Source: Siccirubricoccus soli (lineage in GTDB: Bacteria; Pseudomonadota; Alphaproteobacteria; Acetobacterales; Acetobacteraceae). From it: DNA of 64,000 bases. Positions 54,601 to 62,335 of the stretch are shown here, one piece after another; within the stretch, counting starts at the first letter, position 1; each line of letters begins with the position of its first letter. The notes under the pieces are model-generated. The model saw only the letters and a program-made list of their open reading frames with translations. It had not been told where the DNA came from and searched no databases. The stretch is from NCBI RefSeq assembly GCF_024178315.1, contig NZ_JAMZIK010000033.1, positions 1 through 64,000 on the forward strand, in the 5' to 3' direction. The position numbers and the translations under genes were made by a program.

Positions 54601-54903
54601 GAAGACCAGCTCCTCCGAATCGCCGCAGGTCTTGCTCGCAAGCACCATGGGAGGGTCGGCACGGCTGGACCGGCCACCAGAGCCTTGTCCGAATTGGTCG
54701 AAACTGCTGGCGCCCTATCGCGACACTGCAAGACGGCGGACGGCTGGCAGCACTTTGGGGTGTTGGCCGTCAAGATCGCGGATGCGTGGCCTGGAGCCAC
54801 CGGAATCCTACGCGACTTGGCAGGAGCACTCGCCACAGCGGCGCGCCCGGATGTCTCGGATGGCCTTCACCAGGCATGGATAAGCTTGCGTGGCAGACGT
54901 TGA
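48700..54903 (+). CDS. Giant protein: restriction-endonuclease-like N-terminus plus central PIN-like domain
   Basis: 2,067 residues from ATG 48,700 (an alternative ATG lies at 48,748). The N-terminal 150 residues resemble Mrr/PD-(D/E)xK nucleases: FEEMTCALM, then YGIDVLADREDGRIEVASCKCY with the Asp near residue 53. The usual E/Q-x-K is S-C-K, so the site is atypical. Residues about 190-870 are helical and TPR-like. A PIN-like domain is suggested by MDVTALLVVDQLG (about residue 897) and, after an insertion, WVDDRLVNGHAWCGVN with VVGTPQVLAALVAAG (about 1,160). The remaining 800 residues are helical and unrecognised. There is no P-loop, signal peptide or membrane helix. It is a single gene without close partners. 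A nuclease-based defence effector is inferred, not shown. Confidence 0.72.
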   Translation: MINPRVNPALPPAFHEMAPATFEEMTCALMSREPDISRADLYRISGQKQYGIDVLADREDGRIEVASCKCYDTLKKGDLGKFSDEFLKHWDMHWKGRPVRRFVLAVSVDVHSAQRDAEVQQEKARFAKLGVEYEVWAPRQLQERLRPWPGIVSQFMTPEHVSRLCGQVASPLATSSPVAAVADGVTDEALRDLSEALSRQVGHRLDHLLDRLRSGETPETEAALRQIVEGPEWSNLHEGTKARVLRLQASARLHNGDDEAAWRLAEQADAFEHQKEPRLRALLTCRRDGTAAALAVLGEPETQDGAHLKAALLLDSHDVAGCLAVLDGHVAVTADHPETLRLRSLAALTGNERETALGLAEAAAKAAPDWPSVQWALAIACYASALSPAVKPDRFMAPNPVLLDLVCEDDTARALLAKALGIFDTLTEKERTDAERRSSEIFALACLCNLRDRFAEAEGRVREMLARRPASAPVVAWALGRGVPVDTGAVSGAIRSLLSAGEADTEQVLLLAMLEDMEGRTSEAVALLEGASTLFERTEETRQQRDTWLAELRRRISRSLGDAAIDPNSPAGLEALTAAASASGDWGPLEDLFDKLANEAPVPPMALLPVAQALAVASRWEALAKRTDALLTLATPEPIRIACYACVHTGRHQLALDILRDRRGAFAHGRLPSDLARLQVEALARAGNPADAVRLAVSLATAEAATPQDAVTAAVAHIRTGNIQAAVPFVDAANRAGALQAREALGLAQAVSPVDPSVAAALWQRAVAGQPEPGLIPAALGLAFRLGLEREAAPLLGALGQLSGLPDSGVTAFSHEDLIRFVQERREAGERISRMHLKAELPVHLAAHHGGANLVHLYSLDNPPECGRGDYPVLMLHGIRSAPDEAPCRLSDGPIHMDVTALLVVDQLGMLDVLERIPNRVLLPPSLPAALVHLEDSLRHQQPRRLAAMRKVLDLAVSGRIAKHGAGSDGRAELTGKPACSTGCLWVVDFSRGKDETRSEEPPIVKANVRGVIDALLAHGELDPEAHSVAVGELGQEGARPSLGAPVPGDAVVLAHGLAVGLAEANVLDAVAAVFKTSIDVVDFGQIETEVKAAEVRSREADRMASLRSRVSRALTSGTLGLLPESRDEETEDGLGPVGRCLADIVRTPGVPGGLTWVDDRLVNGHAWCGVNRVVGTPQVLAALVAAGHLPPAARWSALLRLRAARAMFLPISVDEVIHHLLAAPVVNGELVETPALATLRQYVAWALEQAPSLVVSPALSGTGPGEVPFLLALRRLAESAVLTVWLAEDRTDEERLRLSSWIWTNLRVDRLPDVGLPGTAPGAWRTLLGHQYAGLLANGIQIVLRTSRAGRVERLRSFMAWAEEFALPNWLWSDAQLVDSVARMLRHLLGGLVERDRGPRHLASEEKRYAQAAVGRVVVELPRQLQRSLVADQRFCRAVGVRTRELVWLGNAEFESNALWKACASAMQGNRTSTQTADGRSTLRLRRKSGARLRLELSGALRGIFDDPALGLVSTRGDVRRRAAQEVAAKLCLSPVRTADATAEMLRPQRAADRMDAVMRFRLSSPALRYAHLRQRLSTPEPVPWEEFDVGDPAELLRHIGIQPSVGGGFGQRLPAAALSLLRDFGAAEAVRRLASLPVPLSAEVIEAACALPRGELRRLLDDLSGRSAPPIHLLHCVRLHRALLESSSGDADAFGAAVGALANRWKQEASLLLLLLKQTGEALRPCGDRAPALRADEALAAAWLHADQVTAALLGAGHDPQKAHEGLRKRRVDTDVSQTITRCPAFDREAASPASLTSEALLFHGLGYALGTEASAGPTLLGNDVLDTVRELLSIGAEPNRAPSPWLLSDRESGTNELGSWFQSRPAWLFHPFADLSREGAAATFGSTLVDLGTTSGDKSLLWVLMGALSWPGLDEERRSLALGALQVADFPALVDADSTFGFAALRGAVDFAQVSESTLALEMLEDQLLRIAAGLARKHHGRVGTAGPATRALSELVETAGALSRHCKTADGWQHFGVLAVKIADAWPGATGILRDLAGALATAARPDVSDGLHQAWISLRGRR

Positions 54904-55248
54904 CTGTCGGGTTTGGGTGACAAGTGTGGACGTCGAACGGGATTCCAACCCAGTTCAGACCAGGAGGCAGTGCATCCTCCGCCGGAACCGAGACCACGGG
55001 CGGCGTGTCTGTGCACGAGCAGCGCCGGTCGAGCTCGCATTGCGCGGTGCTCCCGCATGCGGGGGTAGGTCATCTCCGCGAGCCCGACTGAGCCAGGGAC
55101 ATCCTTGCGGAGGATCCGCGGTGCCCGTGCGCCTTGTCGACATTGGAAAGTCGTGGGACGCGGATTCCAAGCTGATGCTTGGAAGCAAGCGTGGCTCCCC
55201 ACAAACGGGAAGCGCGGTACCTTCAACCTTCATATCCCAGATGGTCCA
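54904..55248. other. Gap before the DUF4238 gene
   Basis: 345 bp with no convincing gene. The DUF4238 frame is open through part of it (to 55,105), but the upstream part lacks family character. No clear Shine-Dalgarno or terminator seen. Confidence 0.45.
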
Positions 55249-56523
55249 ATGAGCCGTCCCTCCAAGAAGCACCACTTCGTTCCGCAGGCGCAGCTGCGCC
55301 ACTTCGCCGCCGATACGGAACGGCGATTTCTCTTCGTCTTCGACAAGCAGTCCGATCGCTCGTACCACACCTCAATTCTGAACGCCGGTTCCGAGAACGA
55401 CTTCAACACGATCAGCCTTGGCGACAGCAAGTGGAACTTCGAGGATCTCTTCCAACTGGTCGATGCCCAATCTGCTCGCCTTGTCGCCGAGATTGTATCA
55501 CGCCGATCGTTGGCATGGCTGACGCTAGACGACCGCGTCACGCTGGCCGATTTCTTTGCGACCCAGCTTTTGCGCACGCATTTCAGCCGCACGACACCTA
55601 AGCGCGTAGCTGAGCAATTGCGCCAGATGATGCGCCAAATTGGCTACGATCCGGACAGGGATCCGGACATGGCGATGCCCACCGACACGACACTGAGGCT
55701 CGGTGCCGTCAAGGCCTTCCTCAATCGTGGAGGCCACGCTGCTACGCTGCTCCGCCTGACACCGGCACTTTACGCAACTGGTGGCGAGTATCGCTTCATC
55801 ATTTCGGACCATCCGGTTGGTTGCACCAATGCATTCCCCTACGGCGGCCGGGGCCTCACGTCTCAGGGCATCCTTGTTCTGCTACCCATCTCACCCGACC
55901 TCACAATCGCGCTGCACTGTCCCACTATCGTCCAACGTTACAAATTGGTCGCGAGCGCAGATCTTGAGCCTGAACGGAGAGCACGGATGCTCCGCTACCG
56001 CGATGGCCTGCTTTCCGCCGAACCGATCGAGGTCGATGATGATGTGGTGCTCAACCTCAATCGTCGTCAGGTCGCGCAATGCACGCGCTATCTGTACGCC
56101 CCTACCGATGCTTTTGACTTCGCGCGTGAGTTCCTGAAGGAGCATCCCGAGCTTCGCACCGTCGACACCCATCTCAAAATGGGAGAGATGGGGCATGCGC
56201 CCCCGCCGAACCCAAGGTTGCCCGCTGGAACGCATCTCGTCATCCTCGGCCAGACCGATCACTGTATGTTGGCCATCGACGAGATCGACGGATCCGGTGA
56301 GGGTATCACAGCACGCACTCGACAGGTCGATTTGCTAGCGCAGGTCGCAGCCGACACGAGCATGCTGCAGGCTGAACTGTACGTCGATGGGCAACCCAGG
56401 CGCGGGATGGGTCAAGCGATGATCGAGTGCTTCGGGGAGCCTTCCAGCGGCTGGTTTCGGGTCGTCCATCGCGATCCCGGTTTGCGAGCACTGAGCACTC
56501 AGCTCGACGCCAAGCTCCGTTGA
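55249..56523 (+). CDS. DUF4238 domain-containing protein
   Basis: 424 residues from ATG 55,249 (MSRPSKKHHFVPQAQLRHFA). The KKHHFVPQ-x-x-L-R-x-F opening is the signature of DUF4238. The middle shows FFATQLLRTHFSRTTPKR and RFIISDHPVGCTN, also typical. The last 100 residues (from about GTHLVILGQTDHC) are an extra C-terminal part not usual in short family members. DUF4238 proteins have no settled function but are frequent in accessory and defence islands. GC content is lower than in the chromosomal genes, in line with transfer. The ribosome-binding site is weak. Confidence 0.85.
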   Translation: MSRPSKKHHFVPQAQLRHFAADTERRFLFVFDKQSDRSYHTSILNAGSENDFNTISLGDSKWNFEDLFQLVDAQSARLVAEIVSRRSLAWLTLDDRVTLADFFATQLLRTHFSRTTPKRVAEQLRQMMRQIGYDPDRDPDMAMPTDTTLRLGAVKAFLNRGGHAATLLRLTPALYATGGEYRFIISDHPVGCTNAFPYGGRGLTSQGILVLLPISPDLTIALHCPTIVQRYKLVASADLEPERRARMLRYRDGLLSAEPIEVDDDVVLNLNRRQVAQCTRYLYAPTDAFDFAREFLKEHPELRTVDTHLKMGEMGHAPPPNPRLPAGTHLVILGQTDHCMLAIDEIDGSGEGITARTRQVDLLAQVAADTSMLQAELYVDGQPRRGMGQAMIECFGEPSSGWFRVVHRDPGLRALSTQLDAKLR

Positions 56524-57424
56524 CGGCTGCTGGATGGAGCGTCGGCGCAGCCCAGACACAGAGCCGAGCTGCCAGCCAAAGGGCTCGCTAGGCGGGGAAC
56601 CTCACCTCAGTCGGATTAGGCGAGTAACTCGTCCACGGACACCAGCACGATCGAGATTCGCCATCTCGGCAGCAGAAGCATCGTGGCGTCCTCGCCGGAG
56701 TCGGTGTCCGAGTGGCGACGACCCGCCCGACGCGGATGGCATGCATCAGGCATTCCCGGTCCCGCAGGAGCACGGAGCGGCTGGTTGGTCCCGCGAAGCC
56801 ACGCCTCCCCTCCGTCGTATCTCACGGCTCACTGCCACAGCTGCTGGTCATCGCGCCGCCACAAGGGGCCGTCGCCACACTGGTCGCTCCGGTGAGGCTC
56901 ATGGCGATCCGCCCGCCCAGGGCTGCGGCATCCTCAGTTCCGCTAGTCTGACCGGTATTTTGGTCCGGGCTGGATGAGAGCCTAATAACCGCGAGGACGA
57001 GGATCGAGTGCGCGGCGCAGTCGCGCTCGCCGACGTATTCCCGGTACTCTACCTTGTTCGACATTTCGCCCCCGAATTGCGGAGCCTCTATGACCTCGGA
57101 AGGATAAAATTATTAACAAATCTTCAATTTCGACGCGATGTGGCGCGGCAGTGTCCCGACGAAATCCCGCTACCTGGGGTGGGGCAGACGGAGGGGGGTT
57201 CATGATGGCCGAGTTGGGCAACCGGGGGCGAGGCGTGGCCATGGCCCTGGCCCGGGGCCCGGCGCGTGAACCGGCCGCAGCCGCCGCTCGGGCGGAGCGC
57301 CGCCCGTGGCTGACCCCGCGGCGGACGACGCCGCCAAGCCGCCAGTGCCAGTCGGCGTCGAAGGACCCCCCGGCCCTAGCACGCGAGGAGATCGTGGCCG
57401 CCCGCCGCTACCACGATGCTGCCG
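56524..57424. other. Gene-poor gap with an AT-rich patch
   Basis: 900 bp without a supportable gene. Short minus-strand frames (for example one ending LLLPRWRISIVLVSVDELLA near 56,620) look like decayed coding sequence but have no clean start. Bases 57,090-57,135 are unusually AT-rich (ttattaacaaatcttcaattt). No terminal repeat was found. Confidence 0.45.
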
Positions 57425-58309
57425 TCAGGAGCCGAACAGGACGGCCGCCTGCTCGTCCGAGACCATCTTGGAGCCAAGCGGTGCAGGCTGGAAGACGAGG
57501 GCCGGGAACCGCTCGGGCTTGCCTTCGATGTTCCGGACCTTCAGCACACGGCTGAGGTCCAGCGCCAGCTCCCAACCAACCAGCCGAGCCGCGTTCATGA
57601 GGGCGCGAACCAGCCCAAAGTTGCCGAAGCGGCCGGAGACGGCGAGTGGCGCCTCAGGAGTGGCCCAGGTCCGCCAGGCCCGGACATACGGCTCGAACTG
57701 AGCCGCCAAGTCGTCGCTGCAGTTGCGGCAATAAGGCTGTCCGCCCACCTCTGCGATCTCGTGGGGCCGTTCCGAGGGAGAGAAATTCGCCAAGTCGAAC
57801 CCGAAATCGCAGACGACTAGGTCGCATGCGGCGTGCGGAGGCGCCGTACAGTAATCGCCGGTCTGGATTGAACGCCCGGTCAGGTCGGACGCGATCTTGG
57901 TGAGGTTTGCTGCGGCATCGATGCCGTGGACCTCGACGGATGGGGCGAGCGCCCGGATGTAGGCAAGCAGGAAGCCCGCTCCGCAGCCCATCTCCGCGAC
58001 GGAGCGGCACCCCAGGCGCCGGACGACATCGCCGAACCACTCCATGGTCGCCGCGGCGCGCGGCCAGTCGTGCGAGAACAGCAGCGCCGCCTGCTTGGCG
58101 GTTTGCGGCACTTCGTACATCTCGAGCCCGCTGGATAGCCCCATATTCCTGACCGCCCAAATGTCCTCGATCCTGCGGCGGTTACCGGGATCCAGGGACT
58201 TTAGCAGCGCGGAATCGATGCGCTTCGGCTTGGTCTCCATCAGGAAGCCGTTCGCCTTCAGGAAGGCGCGGGCGCCCGCGTGGTGTGTCTCGGTCATCGG
58301 TTCAGGCAC
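57425..58309 (-). CDS. Class I SAM-dependent methyltransferase
   Basis: 294 residues from GTG 58,309 (an ATG at 58,297 is the alternative). The SAM-binding motif I is SVAEMGCGAGFLLAYIRAL (about residue 103), motif II acid is in VEVHGIDAAANL and motif IV region is ACDLVVCDFGFDLANF. A possible metal site Y-C-R-N-C follows. The substrate class is not evident; the lack of N-P-P-Y makes DNA methylation unlikely. It is isolated between two gene-poor stretches. Confidence 0.82.
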   Translation of the reverse strand: MPEPMTETHHAGARAFLKANGFLMETKPKRIDSALLKSLDPGNRRRIEDIWAVRNMGLSSGLEMYEVPQTAKQAALLFSHDWPRAAATMEWFGDVVRRLGCRSVAEMGCGAGFLLAYIRALAPSVEVHGIDAAANLTKIASDLTGRSIQTGDYCTAPPHAACDLVVCDFGFDLANFSPSERPHEIAEVGGQPYCRNCSDDLAAQFEPYVRAWRTWATPEAPLAVSGRFGNFGLVRALMNAARLVGWELALDLSRVLKVRNIEGKPERFPALVFQPAPLGSKMVSDEQAAVLFGS

Positions 58310-59326
58310 TCATCCCTGCTGACTTTGCCGCACATTGCCGCGCGGAGTTGTCCTTGCCCGCGGTCGCGCCCCGCTCAACATCGGCGGATGCCGGAACTGG
58401 GCGATGGCGTCCAGTGGCCAAAGGAGAGGAAGCCAATCTTCTTCATGGTGCGTATGGTCCAGGGGGCGGGATGCGGCCCGCCGGTAAGAGTGCGGCGGCC
58501 CCGAGATGCTCGATGCAGCCTTCGTTATTCGAGAGTATGGGGCTTGCGCCGCATCCGCCCGAATCACCGGCGGCAATGATGGTCATGCCAGGGGACCGCC
58601 ATGCGAGGGCGCAGCGCAGGGCGTCGGCCGGGTAAGGCGATCCGAGGGCATCGGCGCCCTCCTGACGCATGATGACCGTGATCGGCGGGACCACGTTGCC
58701 CCTCGGGTGGCGCAGTACCGCTTAGCCGGTGACGCGGACGATACCGCCGAACCGGTCATAGGCGACCTCGAACCTCCCGCCGGGGCCGCGCGTCAGCTCC
58801 AGCAGCCCGCCGCCGTTGCTGGCGGGAACGATGGGCGCCGTGCGACTGGCCAGTCTGGGTGCTCGGGCGCGCGGCCGGTGCAACTGCGTCGTCGACAAGG
58901 CCACAGACGATCGCGGGTGTCTTTGCTTGACGAGATGCGCGTTCTGGCCGGTCAGGCGCGTCCGGAAGCCCTGCCGCGCTGGTGGCGCGGCGAGGCGTGC
59001 CTCGACTGGCTGGCTGAGGATCTCCTCCTCGATGGCGAACGGCGGCTGCATACGCCTAATCGCCTCGCGCTCCAGCAGGCTGCTGTTCGCCACGACCTCG
59101 TCGTGGAATTAGCGCCGGGCATACTCCTACGCGTAAGCGCAGCAACCGGCACCTACGCCACCGATTCGCCGCGCAGGCCATCCGACCTGCACCGCGCGCC
59201 ACAAGGCAACCAAGGGAAGACGCTTACGACCATCGACGTGACCGGCTACTTGTACTTGTTGGTGCGGGCGACTTCACTCATCCATGGTGTCCAATGCCTC
59301 GACCATGGCGCTCGCAAACTTAGTTT
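58310..59326. other. 1-kb gap, possibly decayed genes
   Basis: No clean gene. Two stretches have some coding character: a minus-strand frame ending GGRFEVAYDRFGGIVRVTG at 58,722 and a plus-strand frame near 58,935-59,110 (LPRWWRGEACLDWLAEDLLL). They contradict each other in strand and neither has a ribosome-binding site plus family match. Probably remnants. Confidence 0.4.
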
Positions 59327-59848
59327 CTACCGGAACCAGATCAGACGTGTCCCGGTCGGCGTCTCCGGCATCTTCGGAAGCTCGGCACCCGCCGCGTAGG
59401 CCGGAAGGAACTGCTCGAGGATCGCCCTGACCTGCGAGGCAGGCATGCTCGCAACGGCGTGCGAGATTACCTTCGAGAGCCTGTAGTAGAGGTCGACCTC
59501 GGCGTTGTGTGCGCCTCCGTAGCCGCAGAGCATGCCTGCCACACGTTCCGCGGCGTGGCAGGCATGCTCCCTGCTCGCCGCCTCGCCCTCCCTACGGAAG
59601 AGTTCGACCTCCTCGAATTCATCATTGTCTACGACAAAGACGCCTGCGCCGTTCTCGACCACCCGCCATGTCCAGACCTCGCCGTCAGGCTTTACCGTGC
59701 ATACAATGTGCCTGACTGTCCCTTCGACGTCGTTCGAGCTGCAGCTCATAAACTGCTCGAAGTCGCAGATGAGGCCGCGTTTCCGGTCCTTCCTCCACGG
59801 CAGGGTGCCCGGGTCACCATCATCCAAGAACTTCTCGTCGTCTTCCAT
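59327..59848 (-). CDS. Hypothetical protein, unrecognised
   Basis: 173 residues from ATG 59,848 (MEDDEKFLDDGDPGTLPWRK); the frame is open to 60,070, but the upstream part lacks protein character. It is acidic, with beta-strand-like segments (VRHIVCTVKPDGEVWTWRV) followed by a helical region and the end PKMPETPTGTRLIWFR. No signal peptide or membrane helix. It shows moderate GC3 bias in this frame only. Function unknown. Confidence 0.6.
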   Translation of the reverse strand: MEDDEKFLDDGDPGTLPWRKDRKRGLICDFEQFMSCSSNDVEGTVRHIVCTVKPDGEVWTWRVVENGAGVFVVDNDEFEEVELFRREGEAASREHACHAAERVAGMLCGYGGAHNAEVDLYYRLSKVISHAVASMPASQVRAILEQFLPAYAAGAELPKMPETPTGTRLIWFR

Positions 59849-60006
59849 GGTCGGAACGATCCTTCGTTTCAGGAAATCCTCTACCTCGAAGCGCCACGAC
59901 GTCCGACCGGCGGAGCGCCGCAGCCATCCCGCAGGCGAGAGCGTGCAGTCGCTTACCGCGCGCAAGCTGTCGCCCTGGAGACGGCGAACTTCATGATCGG
60001 TTCCTC

Positions 60007-60348
60007 GTGTCGGGAGCCATCGTTCGCCGATTACGCGACGGCCCTGAAGAGGGACCGCATGGAAGCCCACCGAAGAACCTTGCAGCGTCTGACCCGGCGA
60101 CAGGTCCGTGGTGCCGCCTACCGAAATCCAACCTCCGCGATTCGGCCGCCTGCAGTCAAGGGTACAACATCACCCGCTCGGCCGAGATGCTCGGAGTGGA
60201 CGAAGAGCGTCTGCACGACCTCGCCCTCTACATCGAGCCGGAAGTCGGCCGCCTTTGGGTCTACAGCACGGGTGAGGACGCCGCGCTCGCCTTTACTCGC
60301 GACTGTATCGAGCGGCTCCGCGAACTCATCGCCGAAGAGAAGCGCTGA
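60007..60348 (+). CDS. Small hypothetical protein (helix-turn-helix-like)
   Basis: The frame runs from GTG 60,007, but only the last 62 residues look natural: YNITRSAEMLGVDEERLHDL, IEPEVGRLWVYSTGED and CIERLRELIAEEKR. The first helices resemble a small winged or merR-like helix-turn-helix. The N-terminal 50 residues are proline-rich noise, so the true start may have been lost. Function unknown. Confidence 0.45.
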   Translation: MSGAIVRRLRDGPEEGPHGSPPKNLAASDPATGPWCRLPKSNLRDSAACSQGYNITRSAEMLGVDEERLHDLALYIEPEVGRLWVYSTGEDAALAFTRDCIERLRELIAEEKR

Positions 60349-60356
60349 GCCGATCT

Positions 60357-60571
60357 CGGCCGCGTTCGTGGAAAGCGCCGTAAACGAGATCGTGGCCGAG
60401 CGTATGAGCAAGAAGCAGCAGATGCGCCGGGACCGAACGACGGTGCAGAACTTCAGCCACCGCGCCATGCTGCTGAATATCAATAGGGGTGAGTTGCCCC
60501 GCATCACCGCCCGGCGCCGCCAACGGCTGCCCCAAGCTCCCAACGTTGACGCAGGCTGGACTGATTCATAG
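60357..60571 (+). pseudogene. Transposase C-terminal fragment
   Basis: The plus-strand frame reads SAAFVESAVNEIVAERMSKKQQMRRDRTT, which resembles the end of ISKra4-like transposases (V-E-S-x-V-N-x-x-V-x-K-R-M-x-K-K-Q-Q-M). Only this short piece is present, followed by unrelated sequence. Evidence of past insertion-sequence activity. The family name is from memory of the motif and not certain. Confidence 0.4.
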
Positions 60572-60608
60572 TCTCCCCAGACCGGAGGAAACGACAAGGG
60601 CATCGGCA

Positions 60609-61100
60609 ATGTTGCGGCGTAACATCATGGCCATTGTTGGCGCCACGATTTCCATGCTGGGACTTCGCACCGTCCGGGCGGCAAACACGTCGGCGGTGAC
60701 AACCAGCCTGATCGGCACCTGGAAGATGGTGGATGCCACGTCTCGTGATCCAGACGGCAAAGCACTGGCACAGCCTTACGGCCCGAAAGGCATGGGCATC
60801 GTGACGCTGAACGCGGAGGGCCGGATGATGGCCGTGCTGTGCGACGGCCGTGCCGAAGTGCCCGACGGCGTGAGGCGCGATTACGCCTCGTACTGTGGGA
60901 ACTACACCTTCGACGGCACGACGTTGATCACCAAAGTCGATGCCACTTCTACGAGCCGGATCGCCATCGGCAGCAATCAGGTTCGCAAAGTTCGGTTTGA
61001 AGGTAACCGGCTGGTGCTCACGCCGCCGCCCGCAGAGCTAAATGGCGTGGTACAGCACCGGGACATCTTCTGGGAAAGGATCAGCACAGAGCCTGCATGA
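60609..61100 (+). CDS. Exported lipocalin-like protein
   Basis: 163 residues from ATG 60,609. An N-terminal hydrophobic segment (IMAIVGATISMLGL) ending TVRAAN suggests a Sec signal peptide. The mature part is the lipocalin-like domain (PF13924 type): LIGTWKMVDATSRDPDG, GIVTLNAEGRMMAVLCDGR, a Y-x-S-Y-C-G-N-Y-T-F strand and a final hairpin with RKVRFEGNRLVLTPPP. Such proteins are small beta-barrels, probably binding a ligand in the periplasm. It has no obvious link to the nuclease genes beside it. Confidence 0.82.
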   Translation: MLRRNIMAIVGATISMLGLRTVRAANTSAVTTSLIGTWKMVDATSRDPDGKALAQPYGPKGMGIVTLNAEGRMMAVLCDGRAEVPDGVRRDYASYCGNYTFDGTTLITKVDATSTSRIAIGSNQVRKVRFEGNRLVLTPPPAELNGVVQHRDIFWERISTEPA

Positions 61101-61206
61101 TCGGCTCCGCACGCATTTCCGGTCAGCTAATTGGCTTCGCCTGTCCCGTCGCGGGGAAGGACGAGACACCCAGGAGCCCGAGTTTGGCCAGCTAAGGGAG
61201 TAGATC

Positions 61207-62150
61207 GTGGCGATCGTCACGTCGGGGGGGCAGCGCTGAAGGGGGTCTTCGATACGCGGGCAGGCTCCCGGTACGATGATGACATTGCGCACCGGTACCA
61301 CTTCCCTAATCGCTACCTAGCTGAAGCATCTCGCTGCGCTGGGGACTGGATTGTCTACCGCGAACCACGTCGCAACGGCGGTCGGGAGGGCTACGTCGCC
61401 GTCGCGCGGGTCGACAGCATCGTGCCGGATGCGACGAGACCGGGGTACTCCTATGCCCACATGGCCGACTACCTCCCCTTCGACGGAGTCGTGCCCCTAC
61501 GTGACCGACGTGGGTTCTATGAAGCCTTCCTTAGCCAAGTGGCGAACCCATCCCGTATCGGCGCCGCCATGCAGGGGCGCTCAATCCGAACCCTCTCAGA
61601 AGAGAACTTTGGAGCCATCCTCCGAGCCGGTTTCCGCGAGACGCTCGACCCGGCTAATGCGGTCCGGCTGGAACTGGATCCGCGCCATGCGCCGCCAGAC
61701 ATCCAGGAGTTGGTCAGCGCGCCGCCCGAGATGCAGGAGCGTCGGATTGCGCAGTTCCTTGTGAACCGTAAGATCCGGGACGCCGCATTCCGCCGCGCAG
61801 TCGTGGATGCCTATGACGGTCGCTGCGCGGTGACAGGCATCCGCATGGTGAACGGTGGCGGGAAGTTTGAGGCACAGGCCGCCCACATCTGGCCGGTGGC
61901 GAGCGGCGGTCCAGACGTGGTGCAGAACGGAATTGCGCTCTCGGCGACGGCCCATTGGTTGTTTGATCGCCACCTCATCTCCCTAACGGACGAGTACGGC
62001 CTTCTCGTCGCGCACAACCACGTGCCTACTGAGTTGCAGAGCCTGTTCGCCGGTCAGCTGAGCCGCATCCACCTTCCCACTGAGCGGGCTGCCTGGCCTC
62101 ACCTTGATTACGTACGGAGGCATCGAGAGTGCTTCGGGCAGGCTCACTAG
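61207..62150 (+). pseudogene. HNH endonuclease with N-terminal PUA-like domain, start out of frame
   Basis: The main frame, natural from about 61,236 (KGVFDTRAGSRYDDDIAHRY), has an N-terminal EVE/PUA-like part (GDWIVYREPRRNGGREGYVA) and a C-terminal HNH domain: YDGRCAVTGIRMVNGGGKFE, AAHIWPVASGGPDVVQNG and AHWLFDRHLISL, with the key H, N and H intact. There is no usual start in this frame near 61,236. The good start, GTG 61,207 behind aagggag (61,194-61,200), reads VAIVTSGG and is out of frame until seven G at 61,224-61,230; eight would join them. It is either slippage, an inactivating deletion or a sequencing error. Such proteins are common in defence islands. Confidence 0.75.
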
Positions 62151-62335
62151 CCCCTACTCACCTATCAATGCCAACTCGCGGGACGCACCGCGAACGCCTA
62201 CCCGGAAAAGTCAACCTGGAGCTCAGGACTTTTCCAAGGCGGAGGACGGCCGGGCGGAGCCCCGCTTCAGACATCATGTATGGGTGGCCAGCAGAGCTTC
62301 ATGGCGGCACAAGATCAGCTCAGAAGACCCTCATT

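Noticed and set aside
56524-57424. Candidate genes on either strand
   Set aside because: Several short frames conflict with each other; none has a start, ribosome-binding site and recognisable product.
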